Counted from the first letter of the stretch, positions 1 through 7,581 are shown. The stretch: 64,000 nt of DNA from Cupriavidus basilensis (GCF_008801925.2 NZ_CP062809.1:17788-81787); one strand, 5' to 3'. A program made the numbers and translations. Notes: a model not told the origin generated them from the letters alone.

Positions 1-62
1 GTCGGGAATGACGGTGCTGCAGGATGCCGCCAGCGGCGGGCCTGCATCGCCGGAAACGGCGA
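1..62. repeat. palindrome array beyond kfrC
   Basis: Two to three copies of the short inverted repeat CATCGYC-N6-GRCGATG (loosely, TCGCC facing GGCGA) lie here: one cut by the window start (about 1-15), a degenerate one near 22-40 and one at 44-62. They are followed by CTGCAG and CTCGAG in the same order as the arrays at 10110-10312 and 44934-45079. The array lies immediately past the kfrC terminator. Function unknown. Confidence 0.65.
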
Positions 63-70
63 GGCTCGAG

Positions 71-96
71 GAAAAAGCCCGGCAGTGCCGGGCTTT
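71..96 (-). terminator. rho-independent terminator of the kfr operon
   Basis: GCCCGGC and GCCGGGC arms (77-83 and 87-93) with a 3-base loop. Read on the minus strand they are followed by a run of T (71-76). It sits just past the kfrC stop codon at 101. Confidence 0.75.
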
Positions 97-100
97 CGTT

Positions 101-736
101 TTAGACGGGCCGCGTGAGGCCCAAGCTCTGCGACCGGCCTGGTCGCTCCAGGGCCTGCGCCTGCTTTCGCTCCTGCTCTTCGCGGCGTTGCAGCGCCTGG
201 TGCCGGCGTGCCGCCTCGCGCATGGCATCCCAATCGGCCGCCAGCTCGGGTTTCTCGGCGCGCATCTTGCGGGTCGCCAGCTCTTCGACCTTCGGTGAGT
301 GCAGGCCCATGCCTTCCTTGATCTCGCGGACGGCTTCCAGGCGCACGTGCAGGGACTGCAAGCGCGCCTGCTGCTGCATCTGCTGGTTCTGCCAAGCGCG
401 TTTCGCGCCAGGCCGGGACAGTAGGCCCGGCTGGTTGGCCTGGGTCTGCTGCAAGCGCGCCTGCTGACGGTCGATCAGGTTTTCAAGCCGATCCTCGATG
501 CGCTCCACCTGGTCGTGCTTGGCCTGAACGTACAGGGCAAGGGCTTCCTGGTAGGTCTGGTCGAGCGGGGCGGCCTCCAGGGCCGCTTGCTGCTCGGCCT
601 CTGTGGCTTCGGCAGCGGCCAGCAGGCCGTCGCCGGCGGCGTCGGTTCTGCTGGTCGTGCTTGTTGCGAAGCCGGCGGATGCCGGCTGGATGCGGCGGGC
701 GTCTGCCCGGCCGGCGGTGGGTGTGAGTCGTCTCAA
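101..736 (-). CDS. kfrC: KfrC, IncP-1 stability-region protein (upf54.4)
   Basis: 211 residues, almost wholly charged and rich in Gln, Glu and Arg, with long heptad-like stretches around residues 40-200 that suggest helices or coiled coil; no signal peptide or catalytic motif is seen. Recognised by sequence character and by its place as third gene after kfrA and kfrB in IncP-1beta plasmids. KfrC is reported to act with KfrA in stable plasmid inheritance. The gene is separated from kfrB by a perfect KorB operator (751-763), so it may have its own KorB-controlled transcript. Identity comes mainly from synteny. Confidence 0.8.
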   Translation of the reverse strand: MRRLTPTAGRADARRIQPASAGFATSTTSRTDAAGDGLLAAAEATEAEQQAALEAAPLDQTYQEALALYVQAKHDQVERIEDRLENLIDRQQARLQQTQANQPGLLSRPGAKRAWQNQQMQQQARLQSLHVRLEAVREIKEGMGLHSPKVEELATRKMRAEKPELAADWDAMREAARRHQALQRREEQERKQAQALERPGRSQSLGLTRPV

Positions 737-750
737 GGCGTGGCCCTCCT

Positions 751-763
751 TTTAGCCGCTAAA
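751..763. promoter_or_regulatory. KorB operator between kfrB and kfrC
   Basis: Perfect palindrome TTTAGCCGCTAAA matching the IncP-1 KorB consensus TTTAGCSGCTAAA, in the 29-base gap between the kfrB stop and the kfrC start. Confidence 0.9.
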
Positions 764-765
764 AG

Positions 766-1113
766 CTATCGGGACCGGCCTCGCGTGAGTTTCGGGGCCT
801 CGGCGGCAACGGTTGCTTTGCCTTGCGCGCTGTAGCTGATGCTCTTTGCGCTCCCGATTTCAGGTACTTTATCGAAATCTGACCGGGCGTGCATGACAAA
901 GTTCTTGCCTACCTGCTGGTACACCTGGTTGTTGTCGGCGTGAACGATCACGCCGTCATGGGTCTGCTTCTTGTCGGCCTGCTGGGCCATGTACAGGTTG
1001 TAGATGCCGGGCTTCAATGCGCCAGCCTTGTCAACCTTCTGGTTGGCCCATGCCCCTTCTTGCTCGGTCTGAACGATGCGTTGGCCGTTCATGACCAAGA
1101 GGCGCTGTTTCAT
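766..1113 (-). CDS. kfrB: KfrB (upf54.8)
   Basis: 115 residues with a compact soluble profile and a conserved-looking centre (PGIYNLYMAQQADK, then HDGVIVHADNNQVYQQVGKNFVMHA) that resembles the small KfrB domain found in plasmid stability and conjugation proteins. It starts with ATG at 1111-1113. It lies between kfrA (upstream, beyond a terminator) and kfrC. In IncP-1 plasmids KfrB belongs to the kfrABC stable-inheritance group; its biochemical role is not settled. Confidence 0.8.
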   Translation of the reverse strand: MKQRLLVMNGQRIVQTEQEGAWANQKVDKAGALKPGIYNLYMAQQADKKQTHDGVIVHADNNQVYQQVGKNFVMHARSDFDKVPEIGSAKSISYSAQGKATVAAEAPKLTRGRSR

Positions 1114-1184
1114 CGGGCGCTCCTTATCGTCGGTGTGGTCATTTCAAAATGTGGAATAGATGGGCCTCCTTGCCAGTCCAGCAA

Positions 1185-1221
1185 GAAAAAAGCCGACCTC
1201 GGCATGCGCGAGGCCGGCTTT
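1185..1221 (-). terminator. terminator after kfrA
   Basis: Arms AGCCGACCTCG (1191-1201) and CGAGGCCGGCT (1209-1219) with a T run on the minus strand (complement of the A run at 1185-1190). It lies between the kfrA stop and the kfrB start, so much kfrA transcription should end here. Confidence 0.7.
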
Positions 1222-1286
1222 CCTCTCGTGGCCGGATGTGTAGTTCCAGGTTACACCCTCGATTTTATTGAAAACCGACCGAAATA

Positions 1287-2309
1287 TCAGGTCTTTTTCG
1301 CGCCGCCCGTCTTGCCCTTCTCCTGGGCCATGACGGTTTCCAGGGCTTCGAGCCGGCCGCGCAGGGTCGCGGCGTCCTCGCGGGCCTGGCTGGCCTCCTT
1401 GCGCGCGGCATCGCGCTCGGCCTGGGTGGCCGTCAAGCGTTCGGCCTGGCGGTGCGCTTCGGCCGCTGCTGCCTTGCGCTGCTCCTGGTGCGCCTCGCGC
1501 TCGGCTTCGGCCTTGGCCTGCACCTTTGCCAGCTCGCCCCGCACCTGGTCAAGCTGCCCGGCCGCCGCCTCGGTGGCCTTCTGCTGCTCGGCCAGCGCCG
1601 CCCGCGCCTGGTCGGTGGCCTGGTTGGCTCGCTCCAGGTCGGCGCGCAGCTCGCCGGCCCGGCGCTCGATCTCCGTTGCCCGGCTGTTCGCGGCCGCCAG
1701 GTCGGCCCGCAGGGCCTCCGCCTGGTCGGCGCTCGCGGCGGCCTTCTCCTGGGCTTTGTCGCGCTCCGCTCGGGCTTGGCGGGCCTCCTGGTGGGCGTGA
1801 TCCAGTTCCGTGCGCAGCTCGCCGGCTCTGGCCTCGGCCGTGGCCGCCCGCTCGCTGGCCGCTGCCAGCTTCTCGCGTAGCGCCCCAGCTTCCCCCTTGG
1901 CGTCGGTCTCTGCGGCCTCCAGGGCCTCGATACGGCCCTTGGCCTCGTCCAGCTCGCCGGTGAGCTGGTCGGCCAGCTCTGCGGCCTCCTGGCGCGCTGC
2001 CTCCATTTCCTGCCGGACGGCCTCCAGCGCCTCGCGCTCGGCGGCCAGCCGGTTGTTCGCCATTTCCAAGGCCACGGCCCACAAGTCGCCGCCCAGCTCG
2101 GCCAGCTTCTCGGTGATCGCCGCCGGTGCCGGCTCGCGGATCGGGGCCGCCTGGCTGGCCTTGCGTGCCCGCCATTCGTTCATCGCCTCGGAAATGGTCG
2201 TGAAGCTCCCGCCGCCGAGCTGCTTGCGCACGCTCGCCAGGGTCGGGTTCTGGCCGGCGGCGTCCAGCTCGTCGGCGACCGCAAATATCTGCTCTTTCGT
2301 GATTGCCAT
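1287..2309 (-). CDS. kfrA: KfrA, autoregulated coiled-coil DNA-binding protein
   Basis: 340 residues. The N-terminal 50-60 residues form a small DNA-binding domain (ITKEQIFAVADELDAAG ... PTLASVRKQLGGGSFTTISE, helix-turn-helix-like). The remaining 250 or so are an Ala, Glu, Arg, Gln-rich alpha-helical coiled coil, the hallmark of KfrA. KfrA binds its own promoter and is thought to form a filamentous or nucleoid-associated structure aiding plasmid partition. The gene is monocistronic in appearance, with a terminator at 1185-1221, and its promoter carries a 39-bp palindrome plus KorA- and KorB-type sites. Confidence 0.92.
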   Translation of the reverse strand: MAITKEQIFAVADELDAAGQNPTLASVRKQLGGGSFTTISEAMNEWRARKASQAAPIREPAPAAITEKLAELGGDLWAVALEMANNRLAAEREALEAVRQEMEAARQEAAELADQLTGELDEAKGRIEALEAAETDAKGEAGALREKLAAASERAATAEARAGELRTELDHAHQEARQARAERDKAQEKAAASADQAEALRADLAAANSRATEIERRAGELRADLERANQATDQARAALAEQQKATEAAAGQLDQVRGELAKVQAKAEAEREAHQEQRKAAAAEAHRQAERLTATQAERDAARKEASQAREDAATLRGRLEALETVMAQEKGKTGGAKKT

Positions 2310-2332
2310 GATCGGGCCTCCTTTCGGCCGGT

Positions 2333-2410
2333 GTTGTATGTTGTAGCGTGTAGCATACTACAACATACAACATAGCGCAAGTGTTTAGCTGAACTTTTTT
2401 AGCGGCTAAA
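2333..2410 (-). promoter_or_regulatory. kfrA promoter with KfrA, KorA and KorB sites
   Basis: On the minus strand a -35 TTGCGC (complement of 2375-2380) and a -10 TATGCT (2352-2357) are 17 bases apart. A large palindrome with arms GTTGTATGTTGTAG (2333-2346) and CTACAACATACAAC (2358-2371) covers the -10 and spacer and is the likely KfrA operator. A one-mismatch KorA site GTTTAGCTGAAC is at 2383-2394 and a perfect KorB site TTTAGCGGCTAAA at 2398-2410. So autoregulation plus global control is readable. Confidence 0.8.
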
Positions 2411-2440
2411 ACGGGCCAGCCCGGCGCTGGGCGCGCAGGC

Positions 2441-2468
2441 AAAAAAAAGCCCCGCTCGATGGCGGGGC
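2441..2468 (-). terminator. terminator of the korA-incC-korB operon
   Basis: Arms GCCCCGC (2449-2455) and GCGGGGC (2462-2468), followed on the minus strand by eight T (complement of 2441-2448). Located just past the korB stop at 2506. Confidence 0.8.
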
Positions 2469-2505
2469 GCAGGGGTGCGGGGCGGCGGGGTCTGGTGCAG
2501 GGGGT

Positions 2506-3564
2506 CTAGCCCTCCAGCAGCGCGACAAGCTGCACTTTGCCAAGGTCGGCCTCGAACTCCTGGCCGTCATCCTCGTACTTGAGCCAGGCCCAGCCCTCGG
2601 CCGGCGGCCGGCGGTTGAGGATCAGGCGGGCCGGGCGGTCGTCGTGCGTGACCTGGATGATCGCTTTCTTGAGCTTGTCCGGGTCGGGTTCCTTCGGCTC
2701 CTTCTTCTTGGCGTCATCCTCCGGGCCTTGCCCGTCGCCCTCGGCCTCGCCATCCGTCTTGCCGCTGAACGCATCGACGGTGTTGGGGTCGCGGTCGCCT
2801 TCCTGGTGGCGCTTGTCCTCCAGGTACTCGCGCAGCAGCTTGACCGATCCGCGCGTCAGCTCCTGGCTGTCGTCGGCCAGCCACGCACCCACTTCCTCGG
2901 GGTTCTTCTTGAACGCCGTCACCAACTCGTTGATGACGGTCACATCCTTGGCGCGGCCAGTGTTGAACGCCTCGGCAATCGGTTCGGGCAAGTCCAGCAG
3001 CGTGACGTGCTGTGTGACGAACGCCGGCGACTTGCCGATCTCCTTGGCGATCTCCGACTTCTTCTTGCCCTTCGCCAGCTCGCGGCCGATGAAGTCCGCG
3101 ATCTCGCGGGCCGTCAGTTCGTTGCGTTGCAGGTTCTCGATTACCTGGTCGGCCTCGTTGTAGTCGTTGTCGATGAAAGCCGGGATGGTGGTCTTGTCGG
3201 CCCATTTCGAGCCACGGTAGCGCCGCGCACCGTGGTTGATGAGGTAGCGGCCCGGCGCGTCCGGGTTCTCGCGCACGCTGATGGGCGACTTCACGCCGCG
3301 CAGCTTGATCGTCTCGCCGATCTCGGCGATGGACTCCGGCGAGAAGCCGGGGTTGTCCGCCGTGCGCGGCTGGTGCGGGTCTTCGTCGATGAGGTCAAGC
3401 GGCAGCTCCTGCGGGCCGCCAGGGGCCGCATTCGCGGCCTGTGGCTCGTCCAGCAAGCTCGACAGGTCGCCGAGGCCATCCAGGCCCAGCCCGCCGCCCT
3501 TGGGCTTCTCTGCGGCCGCTTGCGGGGCCTTCTTCTTGGCGTTGGTCTTTACGGCGCTGGTCAT
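2506..3564 (-). CDS. korB: KorB, ParB-family partition protein and global repressor
   Basis: 352 residues. The N-terminal ParB/CTP-binding segment has the ARRYRGSKWADKTTIPAFI block near residues 113-131. The helix-turn-helix domain is about 150-195 (KSEIAKEIGKSPAFVTQHV). An acidic linker near 255-290 is followed by a C-terminal SH3-like dimerisation domain. Family knowledge: KorB binds TTTAGCSGCTAAA, works with IncC in partition and with KorA in repression, and acts as a CTP-dependent clamp. The start at 3562-3564 (MTSAVKTN) is chosen; a longer in-frame extension overlaps incC heavily and is not credible. Its start overlaps the incC stop by 4 bases (ATGA), so translation is coupled. Confidence 0.96.
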   Translation of the reverse strand: MTSAVKTNAKKKAPQAAAEKPKGGGLGLDGLGDLSSLLDEPQAANAAPGGPQELPLDLIDEDPHQPRTADNPGFSPESIAEIGETIKLRGVKSPISVRENPDAPGRYLINHGARRYRGSKWADKTTIPAFIDNDYNEADQVIENLQRNELTAREIADFIGRELAKGKKKSEIAKEIGKSPAFVTQHVTLLDLPEPIAEAFNTGRAKDVTVINELVTAFKKNPEEVGAWLADDSQELTRGSVKLLREYLEDKRHQEGDRDPNTVDAFSGKTDGEAEGDGQGPEDDAKKKEPKEPDPDKLKKAIIQVTHDDRPARLILNRRPPAEGWAWLKYEDDGQEFEADLGKVQLVALLEG

Positions 3565-4643
3565 TGCGCGATCTCCATCTTCGTGAACACGTAATCCGCC
3601 AGGGCGCGCACTTCCTGGGTGGCCTTGCGCGCAGCGGTTTTCTTGATCTTCCACACTGGCATCTGCTCGCCCAGCGCCTCCGCGATACTGTCTCGCGCGC
3701 CGACACTGAACGGCAAGATCAGTTGCGGATATGCCTGCTGCAAGGTCGCCAGGTTGCTGACGTGGCGCGGCTTCCGCGCGTCCACCTTGTTCGGCACCAT
3801 GCCGAGAAAGCGCAGCTTCGGGTTTTGCTTGCGCAGGTTGCCGATGACGGCAACCATCTTCTTCATGCCTTGCAAGCTGTACGCCTCCATTTCGACCGGC
3901 GAAAGCATGTAGTCGGCGGCCAGCACGGCCGCCGTCATGGCAACGCCAAGGGAAGGGGCGGTGTCGATCAGGCACACGTCGAAGAACTCGCCTAGCGCCG
4001 CGATGCTGGCCCGCAGCGCGCCGGCGGCCTGGGCCAAGTCCATCTTGTCCAGGTTGGCCAGGCTGGCATCGGCCGCGATCAGCGCCAGGCCGTCATCCTC
4101 CCGGCCAGCGAACCAGGCGCGCAGCTCGTCGCCGCCGGCGGTGAACATGCGACTGGCGGGATAGCCCGAGTCGTGGCCGGCCAGCGTCCAGCTTGCATTG
4201 CCCTGGGTGTCCAGGTCGATCACTGCAACCCGAAGGCCGCGCTCCTGGAAGTCGAACGCCAGGTGGCAGGTTGCGAAGGTCTTGCCCTGTCCGCCTTTCT
4301 GAATTGCCGTGACCAGTGTTTTCATGAGTTGGGTTCCTGTTTCCTCTTTCCCTTGGCGTCGGCTTCCCAACGCTTGACGATGAACGCTTGATGCTCCGGC
4401 AGTACCGCCGTCACCCGCGCGAAGCCCTGCGGGAGCACTTCCCCCGCCGCTGCCCACACGCGACTGACCGCTTGCGATACCGCCCCCTTGGTCAGCCCCA
4501 GCGAGGCCACAAACTCGGCCTGGGGCCTTCCATCGACCAGCACGCCGCGCGCTATGTCGATGGTCTGTTGCCCGATCTCCAGGCCCTTGATCGCCGCCTG
4601 GAATTGGGCTTCGGTTAGCCGTTTCTTCATGGAGAACACCCAT
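3561..4643 (-). CDS. incC: IncC, ParA-type partition ATPase (long and short forms)
   Basis: Two in-frame products are expected, as in other IncP-1 plasmids. IncC1 (360 residues) starts at 4643 inside the korA region in another frame, and IncC2 (254 residues) starts at 4325 with MKTLVTAIQKGG. The deviant Walker A KGGQGKT is at residues 10-16 of IncC2; DLDTQGNASW follows near 40, and CLIDTAPSLGVAM supplies the Walker B-like segment. It is the partner ATPase of KorB and also strengthens KorB repression. Nearly all of korA is overlapped by the IncC1-specific part, a classic feature of this locus. Confidence 0.95.
   Translation of the reverse strand: MGVLHEETANRSPIPGGDQGPGDRATDHRHSARRAGRWKAPGRVCGLAGADQGGGIASGQSRVGSGGGSAPAGLRAGDGGTAGASSVHRQALGSRRQGKEETGTQLMKTLVTAIQKGGQGKTFATCHLAFDFQERGLRVAVIDLDTQGNASWTLAGHDSGYPASRMFTAGGDELRAWFAGREDDGLALIAADASLANLDKMDLAQAAGALRASIAALGEFFDVCLIDTAPSLGVAMTAAVLAADYMLSPVEMEAYSLQGMKKMVAVIGNLRKQNPKLRFLGMVPNKVDARKPRHVSNLATLQQAYPQLILPFSVGARDSIAEALGEQMPVWKIKKTAARKATQEVRALADYVFTKMEIAQ
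4322..4630 (-). CDS. korA: KorA global transcriptional repressor
   Basis: 102 residues. A helix-turn-helix is at about 35-60 (AEFVASLGLTKGAVSQAVSRVW) and a C-terminal dimerisation segment at about 70-95 (FARVTAVLPEHQAFIVKRW) that is shared with TrbA and KlcB in this window. KorA binds GTTTAGCTAAAC and represses its own promoter, trfAp and others together with KorB. The start MKKRLTEAQ at 4628-4630 is chosen over a 9-residue longer form, as in known KorA. Its 3' end overlaps the IncC2 start by 4 bases. Confidence 0.96.
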   Translation of the reverse strand: MKKRLTEAQFQAAIKGLEIGQQTIDIARGVLVDGRPQAEFVASLGLTKGAVSQAVSRVWAAAGEVLPQGFARVTAVLPEHQAFIVKRWEADAKGKRKQEPNS

Positions 4644-4702
4644 ATAAACTCCACACCCGGTTGTTGAACAAAAGGCGGTGCCAGCCGCCGACCATGTGCA
4701 GA

Positions 4703-4748
4703 AGTTTAGCTAAACTCGCCGGGCGCGTCAAGCCTTTTAGCGGCTAAA
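4703..4748 (-). promoter_or_regulatory. korA-incC-korB promoter with KorA and KorB operators
   Basis: Minus-strand -35 TTGACG (complement of 4726-4731) and -10 TAAACT (4703-4708), 17 bases apart. The perfect KorA operator GTTTAGCTAAAC (4704-4715) overlaps the -10 and the perfect KorB operator TTTAGCGGCTAAA (4736-4748) abuts the -35. This is the autogenously controlled central-control promoter. Confidence 0.92.
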
Positions 4749-4750
4749 AA

Positions 4751-5161
4751 TCACCCCTTCTTGGCGTCATCCGAATACAGCGCGGCTAGGCGCTTGAGGT
4801 CGTCGGGGCCTTGCTGAACCTCGACCACCCGCATTCCGTAGCGCCCCATCTGCGACGCGGCGCGCGAAACTGCGAGCTGCTGCGCGTGGTCGGCGCTCAC
4901 GAAGAACGTCATCAACGGCCCCACGGTGCGCGTGCCGCCGCTCGCAAAGCACACGTCGAACGAACCGCCATGCACATGCGGATCGACGCCTTCAACGAGC
5001 CGCCAGGGGTCAAGGCCCCATTCCTCGGATTGCGCGCTGTACCAATAGGCCGGCGCATCGCCGTTCAAATCGCTGGCCGCGTACTCGCGCACCAGGACGG
5101 CCACGCGGCCCGTGGTTGGCTCCACGAATCCCGGCGGGTAGGGCAGGGTCTGTTTTTTCAT
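4751..5161 (-). CDS. kleF: KleF, kle operon protein
   Basis: 136 residues, soluble, with no recognised catalytic motif; begins MKKQTLPYPPGFVEPTTGRVA. Placed as KleF by position: last gene of the kle operon, directly upstream of the korA promoter, one base after kleE. IncP-1beta plasmids typically keep kleA, kleE and kleF, as here. The product is accessory and its function is not known; the operon is under KorA and KorC control. The last codons coincide with one copy of the dispersed GACGCCAAG motif (4760-4768). Confidence 0.85.
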   Translation of the reverse strand: MKKQTLPYPPGFVEPTTGRVAVLVREYAASDLNGDAPAYWYSAQSEEWGLDPWRLVEGVDPHVHGGSFDVCFASGGTRTVGPLMTFFVSADHAQQLAVSRAASQMGRYGMRVVEVQQGPDDLKRLAALYSDDAKKG

Positions 5162-5162
5162 G

Positions 5163-5489
5163 TCAAAGCCCCTTCGGCTTGTAGATCGAAACGAAGTAGG
5201 TGATCGCGGTCAGCACCGCGAAGTACACCAGGAACGACCAGCCGGCATACACGCCAGGCGTGTTCCAGTGGTAGAGCATCCGCACGAACTGAAAGAAGGT
5301 GGCAATCGACAGCACCCACTTGAGGATCGGCCAGACCAACACGGTCGCCACCCATACGAACTTGACCAGGCCGGCCAGCAGGCCAGCACCGGGGGCCTTG
5401 TTGGGGGCAGCAGGCGCGGCGGCAGGCTCCACCGGCGCGGGCGCGGCGGGCTGCTCGATCTCCTTGGGGAACTTGATGATGTTGGACAT
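5163..5489 (-). CDS. kleE: KleE, small membrane protein of the kle operon
   Basis: 108 residues. It begins MSNIIKFPKEIEQ, has an Ala/Pro-rich stretch at about 12-35 and two hydrophobic segments (about 38-65 and 80-103), so probably a two-pass inner-membrane protein with a basic end (YKPKGL). The start at 5487-5489 is chosen over upstream codons because the MSNIIKFPKE form is compact and follows the leader hairpin. It belongs to the kleA-kleE-kleF operon; the role is unknown beyond accessory stability or host-range functions proposed for kle genes. Confidence 0.88.
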   Translation of the reverse strand: MSNIIKFPKEIEQPAAPAPVEPAAAPAAPNKAPGAGLLAGLVKFVWVATVLVWPILKWVLSIATFFQFVRMLYHWNTPGVYAGWSFLVYFAVLTAITYFVSIYKPKGL

Positions 5490-5574
5490 AGCTTGACCCT
5501 CCACGCGCTTACGTGTTGAATGCTGGGTGCTCCCACTCGGAAGCATGGTTACGGTGTGCCAGCACCAGGCCAAG

Positions 5575-5596
5575 CGCCCCGGATCACTCCGGGGCG
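5575..5596. other. stable hairpin between kleA and kleE
   Basis: Perfect 9-base arms CGCCCCGGA (5575-5583) and TCCGGGGCG (5588-5596) with a 4-base loop but no T run on either side. A second hairpin with GGCCCGG (5667-5673) and CCGGGCC (5684-5690) lies nearer kleA. Both sit in the 209-base gap and could stabilise or attenuate the kle mRNA; this is inference. Confidence 0.5.
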
Positions 5597-5698
5597 TTCC
5601 TCCACCTGGGGCCGCCCTTGATCTTGCCTCGGCTCACGCAATACTCCCTTCTTGGCGTCCTCGATAGGCCCGGCCGTTGCCGACCGGGCCATGTGCTC

Positions 5699-5935
5699 TT
5701 ACCAGCCGGCCCGGCGCTTGGCCTGCTCGACGGCTTCCATCGACCAATGGCCCTTGGCCTGCCCCTCCAGGGAGCATCCGGCGAAGTACGCCTTGCCGCG
5801 CAGTTCCTCGGCTTTGCGCACCAGCTCGGCCGCCTCGGCCATCATGGCCGCGATCTCGTCACGGCGGGCCGGGAAGTCGGTCGCTGCCGCGCCCTCCAGC
5901 TCGTCAATCCAGGGCATGATCTTGTTGTCGCTCAT
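5699..5935 (-). CDS. kleA: KleA, first gene of the kle operon
   Basis: 78 residues (MSDNKIMPWIDELEGAAATD ... AKRRAGW), acidic and mostly alpha-helical with AAMMAEAAELVRKAEELRGKA as a probable amphipathic helix. Matches KleA in size and position: first gene after the KorC-controlled kleA promoter. Kle proteins form a family of small helical proteins of undefined function in the IncP-1 central region. The long gap to kleE contains strong hairpins, suggesting differential expression within the operon. Confidence 0.88.
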   Translation of the reverse strand: MSDNKIMPWIDELEGAAATDFPARRDEIAAMMAEAAELVRKAEELRGKAYFAGCSLEGQAKGHWSMEAVEQAKRRAGW

Positions 5936-5986
5936 CGGACTTTCTCCGGTAGTTGACCTGGGCGATGTGCCCGGCCTTCAAGTGCT

Positions 5987-6016
5987 ATATTAGGGCAAAA
6001 TGCCCTAGCCTGTCAA
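5987..6016 (-). promoter_or_regulatory. kleA promoter with KorC operator
   Basis: Minus-strand -35 TTGACA (complement of 6011-6016) and -10 TAATAT (5987-5992), spacer 18 bases. The near-perfect palindrome TAGGGCAAAATGCCCTA (5991-6007) fills the spacer and matches the KorC operator. A KorA-like TTTAGCTAAAC follows at 6021-6031. A leader of about 55 bases is nearly identical to the one at the klcA promoter. Confidence 0.9.
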
Positions 6017-6064
6017 GCACTTTAGCTAAACTTTTTTCGCTTTACCGGAATCCGAAGGCTAAAC

Positions 6065-6077
6065 TTTAGCCGCTAAA
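6065..6077. promoter_or_regulatory. KorB operator between korC and kleA
   Basis: Perfect TTTAGCCGCTAAA palindrome 16 bases past the korC stop, upstream of the kleA promoter. Confidence 0.88.
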
Positions 6078-6092
6078 ACCTTTCCCTTGGCG

Positions 6093-6350
6093 TCAATCCT
6101 CTTTCCAGATCACGCCCAGCCCGGCCAGGTCGCACAGGATCGCCCATGCCGCATAGGGAATCGGGGTGTCCTCGCCGATCCAGCGGCGGATCGTGCGGTC
6201 GCCCTTCGCGCCCAGCCCCAGCGCCTTCGCGGCCTTGCTGCCGCTGAACCCGGCCAGGCGCAGCACCTCGCGGACTTCCTCGCCGGTCGGTTGTGCCCAG
6301 CGTTCGGCCGGCTTCAAGCACTCCAGCCGGATATTGGCGTCGTTCGTCAT
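6093..6350 (-). CDS. korC: KorC transcriptional repressor
   Basis: 85 residues. A helix-turn-helix of the phage/plasmid repressor type covers about 22-60 (EVREVLRLAGFSGSKAAKALGLGAKGDRTIRRWIGE). KorC represses the klcA and kleA promoters by binding TAGGGCATAATGCCCTA-like sites, two of which are present here (5991-6007 and 8334-8350). It is co-transcribed with klcA and klcB, so autoregulated through klcAp. Its stop codon lies inside a GACGCCAAG motif copy (6086-6094). Confidence 0.94.
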   Translation of the reverse strand: MTNDANIRLECLKPAERWAQPTGEEVREVLRLAGFSGSKAAKALGLGAKGDRTIRRWIGEDTPIPYAAWAILCDLAGLGVIWKED

Positions 6351-6366
6351 TCGTTCGTTCTCCTGG

Positions 6367-7575
6367 TCAAGTGATAAGCCGCAACTGGTCGAAGCCGTAG
6401 ATCGACTGGATGCAGCTCGGGTCTGAATCGACCACGCGCCGGCCTGCGCGATTGGTCTTGTACGTTACCGGCCTGTCGTCGTGCGCCCACACCTGGCGGG
6501 TGTCGGGATGCACCTTCACGATGATGATGCGCTTGCCGATGTAGCGGTCGAAAACCGGGTGATGGACGCTCACGATCTCGCACCGCTGGCCGGGCTTGAA
6601 CTCCACCCGGTCGGCCGGGCCTCCATCGCCATTCCTGGCGATGCTGCAGGTTGCCGCGCTCGCTCCCGGCATCGTCGTTTCCGGCGATACAGGCCCGCCC
6701 TCGACCGGCTCGGCATCGTCGGCTTTGACGATGCTGCAGGTCATCGTCGTTTCTGGCGATGCGGGATCTCGCTCCGGGCCTGCGCCGGTGATTTTTCCCT
6801 TGGCGTCCAACCCGGCGGCCCTGGCCGCCTTGATCCTGGTCGCGGCCTCGGCCGCCCAGCGCCTGGCGATGAAGGCCCGATGCGAGGGCAGCACCACATC
6901 GACCAGGACGAACCCCGGCGGCACCAGGACGGTCGCCGGTTCGCGCCGCGCCGGCGGCTCCAGGCCGGCCAGCCAAGCGGGCAGGGGAGCATCGGCCAGG
7001 CGGTCGCGGTAGCTGGCCTCGACCATCACCGGGCGCTTCTTCTCGGCTCGCTGCGCAGCCAGGATGCCGCGCGCAACCTCGTCCACCGTCATGCAGCCCT
7101 GCGCCGTGTCGAAGTGCGAGCGGTAGCCCGTTTCGGAGATAAACGGCCTGTCCAGGTCGATGACGTGGAACTGGAAGTGGGCACCCAGCGGCCCGCCGTA
7201 GCCGGCCTCGTACTCCACCAGGGCGCGCATGTCGCCATCCGCGACCAGGAACTGGCCGCGCTGGCCCCACAAGGGCACGTCGCCAGGCACCGCCGCGCAA
7301 TGGCGCTCGATGACCTGGCCGGGCGCGTCGTGGTCGGCCATGCTGCCCACGTGCGTTCCGCCGTTCATCTTCCAGATGACGGCCTCGTATCGGTCGCTGG
7401 CCGCCTCGGCGGCCGCACCGTCGCCGCGCATGATCGCCGCGTCGATCTCCACCACGGCCGCCACGGCGGCGGCCAGCAGCTCGTCGCGTTCGGTGGGCAG
7501 CTCGGCCAGCAGCTCGGCCGCCGGCGCGTTCCAGTCCTGGCCCGGCTGGGCCGGCGTCTTGCGTTTCTTCGCCAT
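6367..7575 (-). CDS. klcB: KlcB, with KorA-like segment and repeat-expanded middle
   Basis: 402 residues from MAKKRKTPAQPG (start at 7573-7575; an upstream in-frame Met would overlap the iteron). KlcB is a conserved IncP-1 central-region protein of unknown function. Around residues 195-220 it carries LVDVVLPSHRAFIARRWAAEAA, clearly related to the C-terminal domains of KorA and TrbA. The stretch encoded by 6624-6761 contains four copies of the plasmid's short palindrome, giving the low-complexity protein motifs TTMTCSIVKADDAEP, TTMPGASAATCSIARNGD. The C-terminal part (about 320-400) reads like a small beta-rich KOW/SH3-type domain. Confidence 0.9.
   Translation of the reverse strand: MAKKRKTPAQPGQDWNAPAAELLAELPTERDELLAAAVAAVVEIDAAIMRGDGAAAEAASDRYEAVIWKMNGGTHVGSMADHDAPGQVIERHCAAVPGDVPLWGQRGQFLVADGDMRALVEYEAGYGGPLGAHFQFHVIDLDRPFISETGYRSHFDTAQGCMTVDEVARGILAAQRAEKKRPVMVEASYRDRLADAPLPAWLAGLEPPARREPATVLVPPGFVLVDVVLPSHRAFIARRWAAEAATRIKAARAAGLDAKGKITGAGPERDPASPETTMTCSIVKADDAEPVEGGPVSPETTMPGASAATCSIARNGDGGPADRVEFKPGQRCEIVSVHHPVFDRYIGKRIIIVKVHPDTRQVWAHDDRPVTYKTNRAGRRVVDSDPSCIQSIYGFDQLRLIT
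6624..6761. repeat. four palindromic repeats inside klcB
   Basis: Copies of CATCGYC-N6-GRCGATG at 6624-6643, 6670-6689, 6714-6733 and 6742-6761, two followed by CTGCAG. They lie within an open reading frame, unlike the other arrays. The first is almost identical to the isolated copy at 26622-26641 and its flanks. Confidence 0.8.
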
Positions 7576-7581
7576 CGGCCG

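Noticed and set aside
2506..3975. KorB with a 137-residue N-terminal extension
   Set aside because: The extension lies over incC in another frame; the MTSAVKTN start gives the normal KorB length and the usual ATGA overlap.
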